DNA of 64,000 nucleotides from Alnus glutinosa (Eukaryota; Streptophyta; Magnoliopsida; Fagales; Betulaceae), in the NCBI RefSeq assembly GCF_958979055.1, contig NC_084890.1:25616616-25680615 (forward strand). The letters are read 5' to 3'. Numbering within the stretch: the first letter of the stretch is position 1; the number at the start of each line of letters is the position of its first letter. The translations under genes and the position numbers were made by a program. Under the pieces are notes generated by a model that saw nothing but the letters and a program-made list of their open reading frames with translations, searched no databases and was not told the DNA's origin. This document shows positions 34,521 through 45,334 of this stretch, piece by piece.

Positions 34521-35441
34521 GAATTCCTTATCCAAAATTAACTGGTTATCCAAAAATAAAAAAAAATCATGTTAGACTTAGATAGGACCATGATCCCCTA
34601 TCCAAAATGAGACTACATCTTTGGTAAATCATCATTAAACGCCCCCAAAGCAAGTAATGCGCCCATTAACATTAACATGTGCAACATATTACGTCCACTA
34701 GTAATCAGATCTTCCCAAACCCATAAATGAACATAATAGAAAATGGCCAAGGGTTGCCAGCTCATCCAACTCCCCATCAACAGACACATTTTTTGATTCA
34801 GCCAACTTCTATCAACTAAGTAAAATTCATCCTGCTAATTTTTAAATGTAGCCCATATATGCTTCAAATTAACTAGTTATGCATGCCAAGAGAGCTTTAT
34901 AAGAACAAAAGACAAAAGTATGATATACATAAGATGACAGAGAACATTTTCAAGCAAAGAAGGAGAGATCACTACAGCTGAATTGATGTATTTAAACTAC
35001 TGTTGGAAGGTCTTACATAATATCCAAATTACCAGCTACTTGCAAACTGGAAAGACAACGTCTCATTCTACTATCCAAAGTGATTTTGATCAGCAGCACT
35101 CATAACTTTAGTAAAATAAACCACCCACAAAAAGCTCAAAAATCAGAAAAACCAAACAAATTTTAGGTTCAAGGCAAGTACTTAATTCTCTCTGCATATT
35201 ATTATCAGTAGATCAAAACAATCATACCAAACATTGAATTGAAGAGGAAGAAGAAGAAAATGAATCAATGTATTTTAACAAGAGAAACAAACCCACGCAA
35301 CAACAACAGTGGCCAAACAGTAGTGTTGCTAGCAATCATGGTAAAGAACATAAACATTCCCACTTGACAGTGATTCTTGATGGTGGAAAAACCGTGCATG
35401 TATTTGTACTAGGGGCAACTTCTGTGGGAACAACACATTTC
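34521..35441. repeat. Duplicated non-coding block (matches 21280-22030)
   Basis: 34565-35290 matches 21280-22030 in the same orientation at roughly 90% identity. It lies downstream of minus-strand genes in both places. From about 35300 the two diverge, just before the 203-aa gene. No gene is seen. Confidence 0.85.
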
Positions 35442-36053
35442 TCAATTTTCGCTTTTTAAAACCTTTTCAAAATTGCTATCAAAGCCGAGCAATTCACTAG
35501 CCCTATAACTCCTCGCCGCCAAAACCTGCCAACCCAATTGATCCAATCTAATCAGGTTCATCCACGTACTCCTATAGGCAACTGATGCCCAAGCGACCAA
35601 CTTCCCAAGATCCTTCGTCCTCACCCGCCCTTCCCTCGCCACAATTCGGGCATCTCGAAACGGTGCTGCACACTTGTCCCTCGCAAACCCAATACACTTC
35701 TCCTTCGCCGCCAAGACACAACCCTCCATTTCTCGCTCCTCGTACTTCTCGCGCCCGCTCAGATCCATCGCCCTCGGGCCAACCATAGCACGCCACCAGG
35801 GGATTTTGCACTTGTTGGACGCAGCGATGGCGCATCCAACTCTCGCACCATGCTCGCACTGGTCCACGAGCTTGGACTCGCAGGCTTTGAGCGCGGAGGC
35901 CCAAACTTGGGGGTCCCGAAACGCGAGCACATACGGCCCGACCAACGGGTCGTCCGATGGGCCGTCCAGAATGGGTCCACGGAGCAAGGGCACCGGGGGG
36001 TCAAATGTGGTCACTGTTGAGGCGGCAGAATACTCCAATGATGCGGTTTCCAT
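35442..36053 (-). CDS. Conserved plant protein of unknown function, 203 aa
   Basis: This is an intact single-exon frame from METASLEYSAAS to a TAA stop. It is markedly GC-richer than its surroundings, as expected for real coding DNA. Central features are VWASALKACESKLVDQC, then GCAIAASNKCK, PWWRAM, and a second cysteine cluster (GCVLAAKEKC, FARDKC, APFRDAR). The regular cysteine and tryptophan pattern looks like a conserved plant-only family of uncharacterised proteins that I have seen before but cannot name with certainty. There is no signal peptide or membrane segment. The antisense and shifted frames across it are shadows. It is the best-preserved coding sequence in the 30-45 kb region, with broken duplicates on both sides. 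Confidence 0.8.
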   Translation of the reverse strand: METASLEYSAASTVTTFDPPVPLLRGPILDGPSDDPLVGPYVLAFRDPQVWASALKACESKLVDQCEHGARVGCAIAASNKCKIPWWRAMVGPRAMDLSGREKYEEREMEGCVLAAKEKCIGFARDKCAAPFRDARIVAREGRVRTKDLGKLVAWASVAYRSTWMNLIRLDQLGWQVLAARSYRASELLGFDSNFEKVLKSEN

Positions 36054-37412
36054 TTGTTCAGGTTTGTTCTTAATTTATGGATTAATTGGCGTTAGTTTCT
36101 ACGAAACTTTGTAAAATTGATCCATCACAAACAGATAAAAAATGTCGTAAATCAAACAAAATCAAGACAAGACCATGTTAGAAAGCATTATCTATTTTCC
36201 CAAAATTGCTTATTCTAGCACCGCTATGAATTCTCCTTGCAACCAAAGCTTATATGCTGAGGAGGGATGGTCGGATTCAAGAAATTGAGGTAGTGAGGGT
36301 TTTCAGACTCATGAAGAAACTTGGAAAAGAACGAATTTATGTAGATGAGTGCGGGGCAGGGCGGGTCTTACGGTTTTTGCATATCTAATTCCGCAAGCCG
36401 GCTTGAAAAGCTCGGTTACATGAATGCTTAAACTGTGTCCCTCAATTTTATTACTGGATCCGTAGTATCGGCTAGTTGTCCACTGGATCGTAGATGCGCT
36501 GCTAAAGAAAAACACAGAGACAATGTTAAAGTAAAATCACATAAAACCCACTCGCAGAATTTTCAAAATACTAATCGAAATATGCAAATATTTCCACTAC
36601 AAAAATCGCAAACAAATCTGCAAACAAATCTACAAACAGACCACGAGAACCTTTCACGTGGGCATTGCCGCACTGGGCGTCGTGGGCGTGGCACTGGGCG
36701 AGTGGGCGACGTGGGCATGGATCGGAGATTCAGAAGAAAAGAAGAAGGAAAGAAGAAGAGAAGAGAAATGGAGAAGAAGAGGCGACAGCCTGCTGTGAAG
36801 TGTGAAGAGCGGAGAAGACTAGAGATGAGTGAATCATGAGGTCGGAATAAAGTGCGTTTAATATTATTTTTCGTTTTTTTTAATATATATATAATAATAA
36901 TAATAAAACCCGATTTTTTAAAATGCTATAATCGGTAACCGAAATTGAATACTCAGTTATTCGGTTGCGATTATTTTCTAAAGATGGTAGCTCCTTTGGA
37001 CAAGAGGAAATGCTACACATCCTAAAATTTTTCTTCAAAATTTGATTCTTAAATAATGTGTCACAATCTCATGTAATCTATTATTTTGAGAAATATGTCA
37101 AATCATTTAAAAAAAAAAATTGAAAGAAAATTTTAAGAAATCTAGAATTTCCCTCAGGCAAAATAGGGTGGCCAAACTACCGCAAGGCACATTCGTTCTC
37201 ATGATTCATTTTTACTCCAAATTTGATCTAAATACTAGCTAACCTGGCATGCACAATAATCATTTGCTGTTTTACTTTGAGTGGCGTAACAAACATCATA
37301 AAACTTTTGTAACGAGTTGGAGGTGTGATTGATCAATCATGAACAGTTTCTACGAAACTTTGCAAAATTGATCCATCACAAATAGATAAAAAATGTCATA
37401 AACCAAACAAAA
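36054..37412 (-). pseudogene. 5' leader and N-terminal remnant of the MKSTSDGQ gene family, plus spacer
   Basis: 36183-36245 matches the N-terminal coding start of the family (ATTCTAGCACCGCTATGAAT on the plus strand, as at 31225) and then breaks off. 36460-36830 matches its leader region (31760-32110), including the G-box and GGGCGT block at 36655-36720. The rest is AT-rich spacer. Nothing here can encode the full protein. Confidence 0.6.
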
Positions 37413-37601
37413 TCAAGACAAGGCCATGTTAGAAAGCTTACCTATTCTCCCAAAACTGCTTATTCTAGCAAAGCTATGAATTCTCCTTGCAACCAAAGCT
37501 GTTGTTTGTCCATCCGCCGTGCTCTTCATCCTTGGCTTAAACCAGTACATGCTGTTCAAAGACCTAATAGATTGAGGAGAAGTCACAAGGAAAAAGTACA
37601 T
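37413..37601 (-). pseudogene. N-terminal remnant of the MKSTSDGQ family, second
   Basis: The minus frame contains MKSTADGQTTALVARRIHSF, closely matching the N-terminus at 31290. It runs out after about 25 further residues. 36100-36245 and 37350-37500 are also direct duplicates of one another. It is a duplicated 5' end with no downstream coding part. Confidence 0.65.
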
Positions 37602-37835
37602 GATGGTAAAAAGGGTGGAGTAGGGTAAACAGGAGAGTTATCTAGAATAACTTGGGAAAAAGAGGGGGTAAAAAATGATATTTGTACATACGTTGTGCAT
37701 GGGTGTTACACCTATTGTAAATGTGTATAATGTGTATACAAGATGAGTGTGCAAATCACACAACTCAAAAAATATTTGTGCTACAGACAAGAATGGAGAA
37801 GGGCATGTAAAAAGAGCACCGATAAAATAAAAATA

Positions 37836-38287
37836 AAAATTCACTCCACTCCTAAACTTTTATCACATTTACAATTACCTTTTAGGCTTCAAAAACTCTC
37901 AATTTAATATATTCTTTTTTTTTTTTTTCAATTTCACCAATCCGTTAGAATTTTTCATTAATCTTAACCGACGAATGTCAAAATTTTCAAAATATTCCTC
38001 ATTTTTTTTATAGAAGAAAAAAAATTAAAAAAATTTAGACGTTGGTCAGGATTTAACGAAATTCACAAAAATATCTACGTCCGAATATTTGAAAATTTTT
38101 AATTTTTTTTTAAAAAAAAACATGAGCATTTTAAAAATTTTGACAAAATTTAATAGAAAATCATCACAGAATAGTGAAACTGAAAAACAAAAATTGAAAG
38201 ATAAATACACTAAATTGAGAGTTTTTTAAGTTTAGAAAAGAAATTACAAATGTGATGAAAGTTCAAGAGCGTTAAGTGAAGTTTTTC
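37836..38287. mobile_element. Long-inverted-repeat MITE, copy 2
   Basis: Same element as 32234-32668, in the same place relative to the duplicated genes. The ends carry ACTTTTATCACATTT and its inverted partner AAATGTGATGAAAGTTCAAG. It probably moved as part of the larger duplication, not by a second transposition. Confidence 0.8.
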
Positions 38288-38984
38288 TTTAATTTTATAT
38301 TTCTTTAGATGAATTTAAAATCACCATCAACCTTAAAGATAATATTTATTAAATTTTTATATAAAAATGATTTTAAAAGCTGCATAAAATATTTGTTGGA
38401 GTGCGTAGCAAAAATCTCAAGATCCAAAAACAACATGCAAAACGCATGACTATTAAAGCAAGCGAAGTCGTCGTAACAAGAATAACGTTCAGAAGAAAAA
38501 ACATGAATTTTGCAGAGGATATACCAAGACATAAAGACAACTCAATCAGACAATTTGATTCTCATAATTTATTTTTTTATGCTATAATGTGTTATAATTA
38601 TTAGAGAGGTACTAGGTTTTTTTTTCCCAATTGAGACCTTCATGGGAACATATTCATCCTATTGAAAGACATAAAATGGTCTGGTCCATCCATAAAAGAG
38701 AAATAAACAAATTTCAAAAAAAGAGAACACTACAAACATCATTCAAAATCCAATAACCTGTTAGTGAAAAATGAATATATTGAGACCATGTAAATATATA
38801 ACACATCATGCTTTGGTAAAGTCATTGCAAACTGATTCTCACAATTCATCCATGAGTCCATATTTTGATCCACAAACCTAAATGGACAAAAAATCAGCAC
38901 CCAAGATGGGTGAAAAATACAAAGTGGGGGTGGGGGAAGAGAGGAGGAAGTTGAGCTCAATCTAATTTTACGAGCAGCTCATTG
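38288..38984. other. Spacer and 3' untranslated flank of the galactosyltransferase gene
   Basis: No gene. 38735-38984 matches 33310-33555. A short stretch at 38583-38640 matches 24248-24305, another repeat. Confidence 0.6.
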
Positions 38985-40989
38985 TCATCTAAAGTTGTAG
39001 CAATGAGCCCGACCCCTCGCCAATTTGTCCCAAAGACAGATCATCTGCCTTGGGGATTGATAATGTGCAGTGAAATAGTTTTCCATGCACCCATGCTGAC
39101 AAAATTTCCAGTTGTGGGAGTACTGGACGGCCGCCATGGAACCGTTAAATTGCTCGACCCACATTCTCATGCTTACATCCTCCATCTTGAAGAGCTGCCA
39201 CAAAAAACAAACAGTATTTTTCAGTTATAACCTGCTGAGGAGGCAGGCTGGAGGGAAGGCAGATTGAACAAATAATTAAACTAACCCTGAGGCTTCGATT
39301 GCCATGTTGAGAGACAACATATTTAGCAATATCACTGGAAATTATATATCCAGGCCCATTGGCATAATGAGGATATACTTCTTCTGGCCACTCATGTTAC
39401 ACATTACAGGATTCCTTCAGATATAGGAACAATTCAAAGAGAATCAAACTGCTCTTATATAAACAAAAACTAAAAAGAGACAAATTTCTCAAATTAGTAG
39501 AAAACATGACAATAAGAAGCCCGAGATACGATGAGAAGAAATTATTTCTCTTCCTTTCTATGATCCTACTTCCAAGCAATCAAATGTATCAGACTTCCAA
39601 AATTATCTGATTTATGAAAGGAGCTCTTGGAGAAATCAAAAACCCAAGAGACAGATCCAAGTTCAAATAGAATTGCAAACTATAGCAGGCAACAAGTTCA
39701 AATTTACACAAATGCAACCCCACTAACATACCTCATATGTGACTGCCCATTTTCCACTTCGGAGAGGGCGATGCAAGAGATTGAGATTGCCCATATAAAG
39801 GGACCTATTAGGAGAGATACCCTCAATTTCTTTCAGGACGGTGTCCACTGTAACGAACATGTCATCATCACATTTCATTATGTATGCAGTGGTCACATTC
39901 TGAACCTGCATGGAGGATGTTGGGACATTTGAGGGATAGAATACAACTCAACATGGGATCCAACAAAACTGAAGTTCCAAGACTGACATTTTCAAGGACA
40001 ATATTTGAGAAGAATTCCTAATTAAAATAAGAGTTTAATGAAAGACTAATAAATTATAAAACACAAACTCACCCCAAACTCACAGATAGCAAAAGTTTTG
40101 AGAACAACAAGCTCATAGCAATCCATAAAGGGCAAAATCACAATATCACCAAAGTAAGCCGCCTCCTTTTTCAGCACTGCATTCACCTCCTTCCTTGGAT
40201 TCTGCATGTCAATTTTGAAACAATTAAGAACACCAAATAAACAAAAACTCATTCATAATCCAATGAATGACAGAAAATACTTAGAACGGGAAAATGAAAG
40301 AGAAACACATATACAACAGCCAGTGAAGAATGTCAGAAGAAATATAAACAGGCACACACATACGTGGCATATATCGCGGGACTTTGTTAGCTAATATGCA
40401 TGTCATACATCAATGTAGAAGTCCATATTTCCGAATTCCAAGAATCATAAGGACAAAAAAGAAACTTGTCTATTGGATTGGAGTACATACAGTAACTTTG
40501 ATATTCATATAAATAGCCTCATACGTACCACATGCAAGGAGATAGATTTCATGTCATATGCTCACAGAGGTCAACAAGCCTTGCACGATTCCTCAAAGTC
40601 ATTAATTCCCGAAATCAAATATTGCTATAACTCTGACTAGTAATAACCCAACCCTCAGTTCTTTGAACCAAGGTTGGCAACGCTGATCCTCAACAATTCT
40701 GACATCTCAGAAGTCATTATCTTCAGACAATTTCGACAAATATAAAAACTTATCTGATTTCTCTAGATGCTATTTTATAATTCCCATTTAATTCATCATG
40801 TCATCTAACAGTTCCTTTCCAATATCTTGATGACTTAATTTCTTGTCATAAAAAACCCAATCTCTCCATCTCATTTACACATACTTGATGAACAATCAGA
40901 GTTTCAAACTAGCATTCTTCATAATGTTGCTCTTTGGTATGTATTTCCCATCATTCTGATCGAAATGATGCAGTTACGTGACCTTCAAG

Positions 40990-42345
40990 AGAAAGAGAGA
41001 ATATGAAAGATTACGAGAACTCAACCCTAGAGTCGCTGGCTTTTCTATTTGTATATATTATCAATGATGCAGAATTACAGGATTTCCCTCCGTTCTATAT
41101 AACACCCTAACGAATCATTAATAACTCTATATGTCAAGCATGTCAATATCACCAGGTTCTGTTCCTTTAACTCGTGGAATTGATCCTGGAAGCTAACTCT
41201 ATCAACCCATAAATCTTGACACCATAGTTGAATTCATGGTAATGATAAATGCAGAATCCTTTTTGACAAAATGAAACTGCTACAGTTGAACACTTGATAA
41301 GAGACATTTGCATCCAAGTTGTATCTTGCTCTCGCATATATAAAAAAAAAGCAAAAATATAGAAAAGTTTATTGCACTCACTAAAGCAAATTTGTCAGTG
41401 AAAATGAAGCGGAGAGGTAGCATTCATAAGAAAATTGCAAGGATTAGATACTTCCATTCAAAAAACAATTATATTTGGCTTTTGTGCCCCTTTTGTCGCT
41501 TAGTTTTGGCAATTTTCTTGTTTTTTTTTTTTGCTTTCTAGTTAGGTGCTTTCTCTTGTATATTTTCAGTGTACTTAAGGGCACCTTACGCTTCTAATAA
41601 AATCAGTTTATTACTTATAAAAAAAATAAAAATAAACAATTATATGACATTTGCATATTCACATTAATCATGAATGATCCTATAGTGTTGACTGCAAAAA
41701 AGAAAGAGAGAACACGAAAAGATTGTGAGAGCTCAATGATAAAGTGGCTGGCTTCTCTATTTATGCATTTTATTAATGATGTAAAATTACAAGATTGCCA
41801 TTCCTTACATATAAAACTCAACACTTCCCCTCAATATAGAGCATGGATGTCTATTATGACTAGCTTATTACACACACACACGCACACATATATAGAAAAA
41901 GAGATCCTTACTCGGAATCTCTATGAATACATCTCCTAACCAATCAAAATGTTATCAAGTAAAAACTTGTGTTCACATAACCATATCTCGGATAAAGTGA
42001 CAGTCCATCTAGGTATAATGCGTCCAAACTAAAAGCTTAAGCCAAAGGGAGGGTAGGCCCGACAAGTACATAAACCCATACCAAAGTCCACATGTGACCA
42101 ATGTAAGACTCTCTAACACCTCTTTCCAAGCCTTAAACACACAAACACGTGTGGAATATAGGAACCAAAAAACAAAGAAATGAACCAGTCTCTGATACCA
42201 TGAGGTTTTGCTAGATAAGAGAAATAGAGTATGAAAAGATTGTGAAAGTACAACTTTAGAGAAGCTGGCTTCTATATAGGTGTGTATATACATATATACA
42301 CACATACACTCAACGATGCAAAAATACAAGATTGCCCTTCCTTAT
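40990..42345 (-). mobile_element. Copia/TRIM-like LTR pieces in the galactosyltransferase intron
   Basis: Three related stretches, about 40990-41110, 41700-41820 and 42228-42345, share GAAAAGATTGTGA, GCTGGCTTCT and ATACAAGATTGCC landmarks. Beside the last, TGGTATCAGAGA (minus strand, 42189-42200) directly follows a CA end (CTAGCAAAACCTCA), the arrangement of an LTR and primer site. No coding region is present, so a non-autonomous element or nested LTR debris is likely. Confidence 0.55.
41476..41633 (+). mobile_element. Very short LINE 3' end
   Basis: This 158-bp piece ends TAATAAAATCAGTTTATTACTTATAAAAAAAA, split by AT-rich bases, and is a LINE tail. It has the TCTAGTTAGGTGCTTTCTCT stretch typical of the plant LINE 3' UTR. 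It is flanked by a 12-bp target duplication AAACAATTATAT at 41464-41475 and 41634-41645. Confidence 0.85.
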
Positions 42346-43614
42346 ATTACTCTAATAGGTACATCAACGATTGGTCTTCTCTATATGCTCATCAAAATGC
42401 AATTTTGCACCTATAGACCACAAACATTTTATGCATGCATTTGACAATGTTCAGAACCGGACTATACATTTATGTTTCATACAGACTTCTCTGCTTTGCC
42501 ACTATCTATTATATTCTTAATAGGTTAGGTATCAATATTATCATTGAAAACTCTCATATTCAAGCATGTCAATAGGGCCACCTTCTATTCCTTAAACTCA
42601 TATGGAATTGATCCTGGAAGCTAACTCATCAACCCATAAATTTTGACACCATATTTGGATGCATGCTAATGATCACTGCAGAAGCCTTACCAATGCAACA
42701 AAGAATGGAACTACTACATTTGAAGACTTGATAGCAGTAGCTTGCATCCAAGTTTTTCTAACAGCCATGCGTTCAGCAAAGTGATTAGTAGCAGATAGCA
42801 CTCCAACAAAGACCTGAATCTTGCTCTTGGGTGTAGGATGGGTTTTCCACTTGTCTGAAAATTCCAATACTCGTTGAGGTGAGAAACTCGGATGAGAAGT
42901 AGGGAGAGACGTAGCATAAACTGAATGAACATCCACGTCTCCTTTAATTGCTAGTCCTGTTGCATCTTCAAGAGTAAACTCCTGAAGGTACAGCAAAGCA
43001 TTTCTGGGTTCAATACAGGATTTATTGAAACAAAAAAAACTATGTGGAAATGCCAGAAATTTGAACAATAAAAGTATTATTATAACAACTATAGCTGTAG
43101 GAGCATGCTCCCACAAAATCTACAGATCAACAACTAACAAGGACTAGGAATGCCCAGTGGAAATGTAAATTTATAAAAAGAGAAGGGAAAGTCATAAATC
43201 AAGTTCAAGAAGTAAAATAGAAGCCATGAAGCACAACACCACAAACAAAACTGCAAGTTCTCCTCACTTTGACCCGGACCTTCTTTAGATCTCCTGGGCA
43301 AGCATTCTCCATTCATGTAGGAGAGGTAGCAAACAGATGTCATCAGTAGTAAACTTCAAAAAAATTTCCACATTACTTACTGTCCTATACGGAAATGAAG
43401 TCAGATGCCGACCCCCATCATTGATATGGTACCCATCAACACCAGCACGCAGGGTCAGGATAAACAGTCCGCCCTCCACAAAAGGAAATGGCCAGGTCAC
43501 CTCTGGCTTCCGCTGACACCCTATAAATCGCTTAAACCATGAGGTTGTCTTGGACTCTTTTGAGTCTACAAATATCATTCCGCATCCATTTTTCGCATCT
43601 TCCATGTCCATCAA

Positions 43615-45059
43615 CTGCCAAATACATAGATAAGAAACACCTTCATGCTCAAATGTTAATATAAAGTTGAGAGAATTGGAAGGAAAGAAAATAAAAATAT
43701 AAGTCAAACCACATCACAATCAACCAGACCATAGATAAATAACTAAAAGTTTATTTTCAATGGAGCATAAAAGAATTTCCTGTCCTTCCCATAAAATTCA
43801 CGGCATTAGTGCATAGCATGGTCAGGACCGTTCAGAAACAGTCAGCAAGTACTAGAGAAACAAACTAAAATTTGAAAGATTTACAAGAAAAGGTGAGAAA
43901 GATTCAAGTGACACAGTGCATTAACAGGGGCTCGCAGAGGTTAAGCCTGGAATACCAAAATTTCAACCAATACAGCAAGCTACTGAAGTTGATTGGAAAA
44001 TGGCAACTAAGGCTACAGAAAACATAATTGTTCAGGCAGTGTATTTATGGTGCTTCACAGTAAATTTAAACAAAGATTATTGAATCACACTCAAAGCATG
44101 TTAACGGAGTTATTTGGCTATTTAAACTGCCACCAAACAAACTCAATATAGTGAAATTCAAAGAAAGTAGGTCATTTATAGTAACAAACCCAATGTTAAG
44201 CCCAAGGAAGAAACAGGATCAGTAAGACCATTCAAGTGATGCTGCCCCAATTGAGCTCTTATACCATGTTAGAGACCACTAATACCAACTAGTGTATAAA
44301 CCCCTATCAGGCTTGACACATAAACCATATTAGTCCAAATTGGTACACACACCAATACACTAAGACGCACCATTGATGTCAAGAATCTCATCAGCACAGA
44401 ACAATGACAAAGCAGACATCAGCCTGGTATGTAATTACCTGAATTTGGCAGCTCATATGTCACTCAAAGAAAGAAAAAGTTGCAATTAATATGCTAAGTT
44501 ATCAAGGCTCATGCTTTTATTCCATCTGAACCAAGTTCATAAGTCTGAAGTCAACTTCATTGTAGAAAAAGAGATAAGAAATAATGGTGAATTGAAAATT
44601 TGACGCTTAACAGACAGGTTATCCCTAAAAAGGTCAACAGAACCTTTTTTTTTTTGATAAGTAAGAAGATTTTATTAAAAAGCATGCGGCGCCCCTAAGT
44701 ACACCGGGAGTATGCACAAGAACCACCAAAGCCAGCCCACAAAACAGATCTTATCAAAAAAAAAAAGGTCAATAAGCTCCAACTCGAATGGCACTTCTTT
44801 CTTCCATAAGAACAAGGAGGAGGATGTGTCATTTATCAATTGAAAAAAAAAAAAAAAAATGAAGAAGAGAGGTAGATTAAGTCTAGGTCTAAATAAGTTT
44901 TACAAAAGCTGAGTTCATAATCCCTTTATTGGGCATCTTGGTGTGTTCTTGCACTGTTTCAGGACAGCAAGCTTGCCTTATATCCTCTTATTTGCAGTTC
45001 TATCATTTTGTTTAAATTTTGATCAACTAGTTTTCTGTTAAAGGCACCACCAGCAGCCC
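43615..45059. other. Non-coding DNA with a LINE 3' tail
   Basis: The missing 5' exons of the galactosyltransferase are not found here. A LINE tail on the minus strand spans about 44647-44764 (T-run, GATAAGTAAGAAG, then CGGCGCCCCTAAGTACACCG). Its flanks GGTCAACAGAACC and GGTCAATAAGCTCC may be a worn target duplication. The rest shows nothing recognisable. Confidence 0.65.
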
Positions 45060-45325
45060 TTTGGGCAGCATAATATGTTCATGCTATAATTTTTTGGGTC
45101 TGCCTCCAACTCACCTCCTCCATGAGAGTAGATCTCTCTAACTCAATCACAACCTCAGCCTTCTTTATTTTCTCCCCAACGCCTGAGGCCCTCTCTTCTT
45201 CAATGACATCAAAAACACGTAACTCTTCTAGAAGGATCCTCTTCTTCCTATCTACATTGCCAAACACCCCCTCGCTCAATTTCTTCAAATCAAGTTTCAA
45301 AGCCTTAAGCTTTCAAGAGGGGGAT
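45060..45325 (-). mobile_element. LINE ORF2 fragment (endonuclease-RT linker)
   Basis: The minus-strand frame has MKLDLKKLSEGVFGNVDRKK and ERSTLMEEVSWRQ. It lines up with the linker of the 16405-20097 LINE (KTDLKKWNAEVFGDIGKKKK, EIIWRQ). It is cut at both ends and joins F-box flank DNA at about 45335. Confidence 0.85.
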
Positions 45326-45334
45326 ATGCGCTTA

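Larger units (their letters stand above)
38985..43614 (-). pseudogene. Hydroxyproline O-galactosyltransferase-like gene (GT31), 5' end missing
   Basis: Six phase-0 exons on the minus strand: 43381-43614, 42691-42981, 40073-40201, 39732-39905, 39286-39390 and 38985-39194, about 380 residues. The first two carry the end of the galectin-like domain ([18 protein letters not shown]). Next come the GT31 catalytic region with [15 protein letters not shown], the metal-binding KCDDDMF, ANGPGY, and the terminal WVEQFNG ... QMICLWDKL. Plant GALT enzymes of this layout are Golgi type II membrane proteins that put the first galactose on arabinogalactan proteins; they are usually 600-690 residues. The membrane anchor and the front of the galectin domain are missing, and upstream DNA is a broken F-box copy. 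It is therefore probably a truncated gene. The acceptor of the ANGPGY exon is mutated (see findings). Confidence 0.85.

Noticed and set aside
35585-36114. Plus-strand frames across 35442-36053
   Set aside because: Shadow frames of a GC-rich minus-strand gene; the minus frame has the conserved cysteine/tryptophan pattern.
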